DNA of 60,579 nt from an uncultured Oscillospiraceae bacterium (GTDB taxonomy: Bacteria; Bacillota; Clostridia; Oscillospirales; Oscillospiraceae), in NCBI GenBank assembly GCA_944385665.1, contig CALWYB010000008.1, forward strand, positions 1-60,579. Direction: 5' to 3'. How positions within the stretch are numbered: position 1 is the first letter of the stretch; each line of letters begins with the position of its first letter. The notes beneath the pieces were generated by a model, which did not search any database, had not been told where the DNA came from, and saw only the letters and a program-made list of their open reading frames with translations. The position numbers and the translations under genes are program-made. Shown here in pieces: positions 56,251 through 60,579 of this stretch.

Positions 56251-57402
56251 ATGATACAAGAGAAACGAAGCAAACGGGGCGCCCTGCTGGGGCTGGCCGC
56301 CTCGATTCTGGTGCTGGTTCTGGTAATCGTGCTGGAGAACACCCTCGCCCCCACCAGCCAGCTGTTTGTGGTACTGAAAAAGGGCGCGGTGTACTCCCTG
56401 GTGGCCGTGTCCATGAACCTGGTCAACGGCTTTACCGGCCTGTTCTCCCTGGGCCAGGCGGGCTTTATGCTGCTGGGCGCCTACACCTACGCCATCCTCA
56501 CTGTCCCCGTCTCCGCCAAGGACACGGTGTACTACCTGTTCGGCGGCTCGGCGGTGAAGTTCTCCCTGCCTGACCTGTTCGGCGGGGTGGACACCCCCAC
56601 CGGTCTCATTCTGGGTGTGCTGCTGGCCATCATCCTGGGAGGCTGCGTGGCCGCCTTCTTCGCCTGGCTCATCGGCCTGCCGGTGCTACGGCTCAAGAGC
56701 GACTATCTGGCCATCGCCACCCTGGGCTTTGCCGAGATCATCCGGGCCATCTTCCAGTGGCAGGCCCTGGGCCCCATCACCAACGGCGCCAACATGATCA
56801 CCCAAATTCCCACCTTCAACAACTTCAACATCACCGACGAGAGCGGCAAGGTGGTGTTCCGCCTGTCCGCCTTCTTCCCCATGCTCATTATGATCATCTG
56901 TGTGGCCCTCATCGTCATGCTCATCAACTCCTCCTACGGCCGGGCCTTCAAGGCCATCCGGGAGGACGAGATTGCCGCCGAGGCCATGGGCATCAACCTG
57001 GCCAAGCACAAGATGCTCTCCTTTGTCATCAGCTCCTTCTTCTCTGGGGTGGGCGGCGCGCTGTTTGCCATGTTCGCCAACAACGCCCAGGCCAAAGTGT
57101 ACACCTCCACCATGACCTATGAGATCCTGCTCATCGTGGTCATCGGCGGCATCGGCTCCATCTCCGGCTCGGTGCTGTCCACCTTCCTGTATGTGGCCTG
57201 CTCCGAGTGGTGGCTGCGGGGCCTGGACATGGGCTCCTTCCTTGGCATCAAGCTGGGCCTGTTCCGCAACGGCTTCCGCATGGTGGTCTTCTCCGTGGTC
57301 ATCATGATTGTGGTGCTCTTCTTCCGTCAGGGCATCATGGGCAACAAGGAAATCACCGACCTGTTAAAGCCCCGTAAGAAAACCAAGGAGGTGGCGAAAT
57401 GA
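56251..57402 (+). CDS. livM: Branched-chain amino acid ABC permease LivM
   Basis: A 383-residue membrane protein. LVAVSMNLVNGFTGLFSLGQ, RLKSDYLAIATLGFAEIIR and GRAFKAIREDEIAAEAMGIN match LivM. It is longer than average owing to a loop around residues 90-115. AAGGAGGAA precedes ATG. Overlaps livG by 4 bases. Confidence 0.95.
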   Translation: MIQEKRSKRGALLGLAASILVLVLVIVLENTLAPTSQLFVVLKKGAVYSLVAVSMNLVNGFTGLFSLGQAGFMLLGAYTYAILTVPVSAKDTVYYLFGGSAVKFSLPDLFGGVDTPTGLILGVLLAIILGGCVAAFFAWLIGLPVLRLKSDYLAIATLGFAEIIRAIFQWQALGPITNGANMITQIPTFNNFNITDESGKVVFRLSAFFPMLIMIICVALIVMLINSSYGRAFKAIREDEIAAEAMGINLAKHKMLSFVISSFFSGVGGALFAMFANNAQAKVYTSTMTYEILLIVVIGGIGSISGSVLSTFLYVACSEWWLRGLDMGSFLGIKLGLFRNGFRMVVFSVVIMIVVLFFRQGIMGNKEITDLLKPRKKTKEVAK

Positions 57403-58250
57403 GTCTGGAACATGTCCTCCAATTGGAACACATCACCATGCAGTTCGGCGGCGTGGTGGCCGTCAATGACCTGTCCCTGGAGGTAAACAAGGGGGAGATT
57501 GTGGCCCTCATCGGCCCCAACGGTGCCGGCAAGACCACCGCCTTCAACTGCATCACCGGGGTGTATGAGCCCACCAACGGCCGCATCTCTTTCTGCGGTG
57601 AGCCCATGGTGGAGAACTTCCCCAAGGGCAAGATGCAGAAGCTGTACGCCGGGGAGAACAAGGGCAAGTATACCCATACCTTGAACCCCACCCCGGACAA
57701 GATTACCCAGCTGGGCATTGCCCGTACCTTCCAGAATATCCGCCTGTTTTCCAAGCTGTCCGTGCTGGACAATGTGCTCATCGCCAAGCACATGCGGGCC
57801 AAGCAGAACGTGTTCTCCGCCACCTTCCGCCTCAATGCTTCCGAGGAGAAGCGGATGCGGGAGGAGTCCCTGGCCCTGCTGGAGGAGCAGAACCTGCTGC
57901 ATCTGAAGGATGAAGTGGCCGGCTCCCTGCCCTACGGCTTACAGCGCCACCTGGAGATCGCCCGCGCCCTGGCCACCCAGCCCAAGCTGCTGCTGCTGGA
58001 CGAGCCGGCCGCCGGCATGAACCCCCAGGAGACCCAGGAGCTGGCGGAGTTCATCCACCGCATCCGGGACGAGTATAACCTGACCATCCTCATCATTGAG
58101 CACCACATGGATCTGGTCATGCAGATCTCCGACCGCATCTACGTGCTGGACTTCGGCAAGCTGATTGCCCAGGGCACGCCGGCGGAGGTACAAAACAATC
58201 CTCGGGTCATCGAGGCATATTTGGGGGTGGCAGACGATGCTGAAGATTGA
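57399..58250 (+). CDS. livG: Branched-chain amino acid ABC ATPase LivG
   Basis: A 283-residue ATPase: Walker A GPNGAGKTTAFNC, signature region SLPYGLQRHLEIARAL, Walker B LLLLDEPAAGMNPQE and H-loop IIEHHMD. An insertion of roughly 20 residues after the Q-loop region (FPKGKMQKLYAGENKGKYT) makes it longer than the usual 255. It overlaps livF. Confidence 0.95.
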   Translation: MSLEHVLQLEHITMQFGGVVAVNDLSLEVNKGEIVALIGPNGAGKTTAFNCITGVYEPTNGRISFCGEPMVENFPKGKMQKLYAGENKGKYTHTLNPTPDKITQLGIARTFQNIRLFSKLSVLDNVLIAKHMRAKQNVFSATFRLNASEEKRMREESLALLEEQNLLHLKDEVAGSLPYGLQRHLEIARALATQPKLLLLDEPAAGMNPQETQELAEFIHRIRDEYNLTILIIEHHMDLVMQISDRIYVLDFGKLIAQGTPAEVQNNPRVIEAYLGVADDAED

Positions 58251-58932
58251 TGAACTGAAAGTGAGCTACGGCGGCATCGAGGCCGTCAAGGGCATCTCCC
58301 TGGAGGTGCCGGAGCGGAAGATCGTCACCCTCATCGGGGCCAACGGCGCCGGAAAGTCCACCACCCTGCGCACCATCGCCGGGCTGGCGAAACCCGCCCA
58401 CGGCCGCATCCACCTCCAGGGGGAGGACATCACCGGCCTCTCCCCTGACCGCATCGTCTCCAAGGGCATTACCCTGGTGCCGGAGGGCCGCCACGTGTTC
58501 CCCGACCTCACCGTGGTGGAAAACCTGAAAATCGGCGCTTATCTCCGCCGGGACAACATCAACGACGACCTCAACTGGGTCTATGAGCTCTTTCCCCGCC
58601 TGAAGGAGCGCTCCTGGCAGGCGGCGGGCACTCTGTCCGGCGGCGAGCAGCAGATGCTGGCCGTGGGCCGCGCCCTCATGTCCCGGCCCAAGATCATCAT
58701 GATGGACGAGCCCTCCCTGGGCCTGGCCCCCATCGTGGTCAAGGGCATCTTTGACATCATCAAGGAGATCAATCACCAGGGCGTCACCGTGCTGCTCATC
58801 GAGCAGAACGCCAACATGGCCCTGCGCATCGCCGATGTGGCCTACGTGCTGGAGACGGGCAAGCTCACTCTGTCCGGCTCGGGACGGGAACTGCTCAACA
58901 ACGAGCAGGTCAAGAAGGCCTACCTGGGCTGA
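58237..58932 (+). CDS. livF: Branched-chain amino acid ABC ATPase LivF
   Basis: A 231-residue ATPase: Walker A GANGAGKSTTLRT, signature LSGGEQQMLAVGRAL, Walker B KIIMMDEPSLGLAP and H-loop-equivalent LLIEQNAN (Gln as in LivF). ATG 58237 lies within the end of livG, giving the standard start MLKIDELKVSYGGIEAV. Confidence 0.96.
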   Translation: MLKIDELKVSYGGIEAVKGISLEVPERKIVTLIGANGAGKSTTLRTIAGLAKPAHGRIHLQGEDITGLSPDRIVSKGITLVPEGRHVFPDLTVVENLKIGAYLRRDNINDDLNWVYELFPRLKERSWQAAGTLSGGEQQMLAVGRALMSRPKIIMMDEPSLGLAPIVVKGIFDIIKEINHQGVTVLLIEQNANMALRIADVAYVLETGKLTLSGSGRELLNNEQVKKAYLG

Positions 58933-58946
58933 TATTCCAAGACAGC

Positions 58947-58986
58947 AAAACTGCCGCCTGCGGAACCTTCCGCAGGCGGCAGTTTT
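58947..58986. terminator. Bidirectional terminator after livF
   Basis: AAAACTGCCGCCTGCGGA (58947-58964) is perfectly complementary to 58969-58986; short loop. Shared with the convergent acyltransferase gene. Confidence 0.92.
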
Positions 58987-58988
58987 CA

Positions 58989-60002
58989 TTATCCTCGGGT
59001 CAGTTTTGGTCCCGCCACCGGCACCCTGGACAGCAGCCAGACCGGGGGGATGCTCAGCAAAAACAGGATCAGCGCCCCCAGGGGCACATACACCACCTGA
59101 GGCAACCAACCAAGCCCCACCCCCAGGCGCTGAAAGACCAGCATCCAGATCGGGTGGAACAGGTACACCCCTACCGCGTACTCCCCCAGATGGAGGCCCC
59201 GATTCACCGGCAGCACATACCGCAGCAGCACGCATACCGCCGCGGCGGTACAGGCCACGCCGGGGGCGGTGTAGCCGTACCACAGGGCCCGGCTGCCTCC
59301 CACCAGGCGGTCCCCCCACAGGGTGAGGACCAGTCCCGCCACGCCCAGCACATAGAGGATCAGCTCCTCCAGGCGGCCGATGGTGTAGTGGCTGAAAAAC
59401 CAACCGGCCAGGTAATAGCCCACCCAGCCCAGCACCAGATGGATATCCAGGCGGCCGGTGAGGGTCACCAGCACTTGGTTGGGGTGGAAGTTGGTCCAGA
59501 TGGGCAGCACCCCGGCCAGCAGAACGGCCAGGGCCAGAATGTACATCGCCTCGCCCCGGCTGGCTCCGGCGGCAAAGCGGCCCAGCACCGGTCCCACCAG
59601 CCGCAGGCCCAGCAGAGGGAAGAGAATCCACAGGTGAGAGGCGCTCTCCCCCCACAGGGCGGCCGTCAGCGCCCCGCCCAGGCCGCTGAGGGACAGGGTA
59701 CCGCCCCCCAGCAGATAGCCGGCCAGGGCGTACAGAACGCCCCAGAACACCAGCGCGCCCAGTCCCCACAGCACCGGCCTCCAGGTTCCCTTTCCGCCCT
59801 CCAGATCCTCCATGCCCCAGGCCATAAACAGAGCGGGCACCGACCAGCGGGTGACCCCCTCCCACAGGGAGAACATCCCCCAGGCTGGACTGCTCACCGC
59901 CAACCCCTGCTGGGCACTCTGGGAGAGCAGCAGCATAACGGCACAGAAGACAGCGGCTGTCCGGAAGGTCCCCGTCCAGCCGCTGTTTTTCTCCCCTGCC
60001 AT
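58989..60002 (-). CDS. Acyltransferase family 3 (OafA/WecH-like) membrane protein
   Basis: A 337-residue protein with about ten membrane segments. SASHLWILFPLLGLRLVGPVL corresponds to the conserved HLWFL-type region of acyltransferase 3, and GEYAVGVYLFHPIWMLVF to the last conserved helix; the N-terminal H of the usual R-x10-H motif is not obvious. It likely O-acylates a surface or secreted carbohydrate. ATG 60002 overlaps the TAA of the upstream gene by one base. Confidence 0.8.
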   Translation of the reverse strand: MAGEKNSGWTGTFRTAAVFCAVMLLLSQSAQQGLAVSSPAWGMFSLWEGVTRWSVPALFMAWGMEDLEGGKGTWRPVLWGLGALVFWGVLYALAGYLLGGGTLSLSGLGGALTAALWGESASHLWILFPLLGLRLVGPVLGRFAAGASRGEAMYILALAVLLAGVLPIWTNFHPNQVLVTLTGRLDIHLVLGWVGYYLAGWFFSHYTIGRLEELILYVLGVAGLVLTLWGDRLVGGSRALWYGYTAPGVACTAAAVCVLLRYVLPVNRGLHLGEYAVGVYLFHPIWMLVFQRLGVGLGWLPQVVYVPLGALILFLLSIPPVWLLSRVPVAGPKLTRG

Positions 60003-60373
60003 TACCGGTTCTCCGGCACGATCTCGATCCAGTAGCCGTCGGGATCGGAGATGAAGTAGATCCCCATAGCCGGGTTTTCAAAGCAGATGCAGCCCATCTC
60101 CTGGTGCTTCTGGTGCAGCTGCTCGTACTCGTCGGTGTGGAAGGCCAGGTGGAACTCGCACTCCCCCAGATTATAGGGCTCGGTGCGGTCCCGCAGCCAG
60201 GTCAGCTCCAGCTGGAACTCCGTCATGCCGTCCCCCAGGTACACCAGGCGGAAGGAGCCGTCCTCGGCATCCCGCACCCGCACAGGCTCCAGGCCCAGGG
60301 CCTTCTTGTAAAAGTCCAGGCTCTTGTCCAGATCCAGAACGTTAAAATTAAAGTGGTTGAATTTGATCATCAT
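60002..60373 (-). CDS. VOC-family protein, lactoylglutathione lyase-like (glyoxalase I)
   Basis: A 123-residue vicinal oxygen chelate protein with two beta-alpha-beta-beta-beta modules. Metal-ligand type residues are H7 (FNHFNFNV), E54-region (TEFQLELTW), H75 (FHLAFHTDE) and E118 (YWIEIVPE). It is glyoxalase-I-like by size and these positions. Tandem ATGs at 60373 and 60370; AAGGAG is upstream. It directly follows lepA. Confidence 0.85.
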   Translation of the reverse strand: MMIKFNHFNFNVLDLDKSLDFYKKALGLEPVRVRDAEDGSFRLVYLGDGMTEFQLELTWLRDRTEPYNLGECEFHLAFHTDEYEQLHQKHQEMGCICFENPAMGIYFISDPDGYWIEIVPENR

Positions 60374-60381
60374 GTTTCTCC

Positions 60382-60579
60382 TTATTCTTCGTCCAGCTTG
60401 AGTACAGCCATAAACGCCTCAGTGGGCATCTGCACAGTTCCCAAAGAACGCATTTTCTTTTTGCCTTCCTTCTGCTTCTCCAGCAGCTTCTTCTTTCGGG
60501 TAATGTCGCCGCCGTAGCACTTGGCCAGCACGTCCTTGCGCATGGCCTTGACGGTCTCCCGGGCGATGATCTTGCCGCC
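60382..60579 (-). CDS. lepA: Elongation factor 4 (LepA), C-terminal end (runs off right edge)
   Basis: The last 65 codons of Lep[61 protein letters not shown] and LDEE before TAA. This positively charged C-terminal domain is unique to LepA, the back-translocating ribosome GTPase. The GTPase part lies outside the window. Eight bases separate it from the glyoxalase-like gene. Confidence 0.96.
   Translation of the reverse strand, partial: GGKIIARETVKAMRKDVLAKCYGGDITRKKKLLEKQKEGKKKMRSLGTVQMPTEAFMAVLKLDEE

Noticed and set aside
1..60579. CRISPR arrays, tRNA or rRNA genes, integrases, insertion sequences
   Set aside because: No regularly spaced repeats, cloverleaf-like sequences, recombinase or transposase motifs were recognised on either strand.

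Overview
The window is a GC-rich, protein-dense stretch of a Gram-positive (Firmicutes/Clostridia) chromosome. Supporting signs are strong AGGAGG-type ribosome binding sites, frequent TTG/GTG starts, two LytR-CpsA-Psr proteins, a DacF-type carboxypeptidase, MurA, a YycJ/WalJ-type hydrolase and lipoproteins with Gram-positive style lipoboxes. Gene content and base composition resemble gut Oscillospiraceae (Flavonifractor / Lawsonibacter / Pseudoflavonifractor type); that placement is inference. No tRNA, rRNA, CRISPR array, integrase or transposase was seen.

Region 1 (1-2.6 kb, minus strand): the 5' part of glgB (glycogen branching) and a D-alanyl-D-alanine carboxypeptidase. Region 2 (2.7-15.8 kb, plus): a tightly overlapping set of about 18 structural genes of a contractile-tailed phage in the order of Bacillus PBSX (xtmA/B, xkdE-U): small and large terminase, portal, XkdF-like protease, decoration protein, capsid, connectors, sheath, tube, a tail chaperone with a -1 frameshift site, LysM protein, hub, spike, gp25, baseplate J and a YmfQ-like protein. 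It ends in a strong terminator. It lacks integrase, repressor, replication, lysis, tail fibre and a long tape measure, and it sits between housekeeping genes, so it looks like a domesticated PBSX-like or gene-transfer-agent-like particle.

Region 3 (15.8-36.3 kb): a lipoprotein of different composition; recG; a C_GCAxxG_C_C protein; mutY; a PflA-like radical SAM protein; a minus-strand surface acylation trio (Big2/DUF4358 lipoprotein, MBOAT, DHHW); a CadC-type metal sensor with its operator, a free HMA protein and a Zn/Cd/Pb P-type ATPase; a minus-strand operon of an Xre regulator, two membrane proteins and an RluA-type pseudouridine synthase; then hemW, murA, a WalJ-like hydrolase, rlmH and a phosphoglucomutase. 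Two copies of a two-hairpin repeat lie 3' of the radical SAM gene and of the phosphoglucomutase gene.

Region 4 (36.7-45.4 kb): an M20 amidohydrolase, tandem LCP cell-wall ligases with near-identical promoters, a CYTH protein, an RlmI-like methyltransferase, an acyl-CoA synthetase and phosphofructokinase. Region 5 (45.5-53.8 kb): a LytTR response regulator and GHKL histidine kinase, followed by a circularly permuted, membrane-anchored GH3 beta-glucosidase, a canonical GH3 enzyme and a GtrA-like membrane protein. LytTR-like direct repeats precede the first GH3 gene, suggesting a two-component-controlled membrane glycosidase locus. Region 6 (53.9-60.6 kb): a complete five-gene branched-chain amino acid type ABC importer (livKHMGF), then minus-strand genes for an acyltransferase, a glyoxalase-family protein and the end of lepA.

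Many single genes have clear sigma-A promoters (17-bp spacing), listed separately. The items most worth follow-up are the PBSX/GTA-like cassette with no recognisable tape measure, its frameshift and odd start codon, the covarying two-hairpin repeat, and the LytTR-GH3-GH3-GtrA locus.
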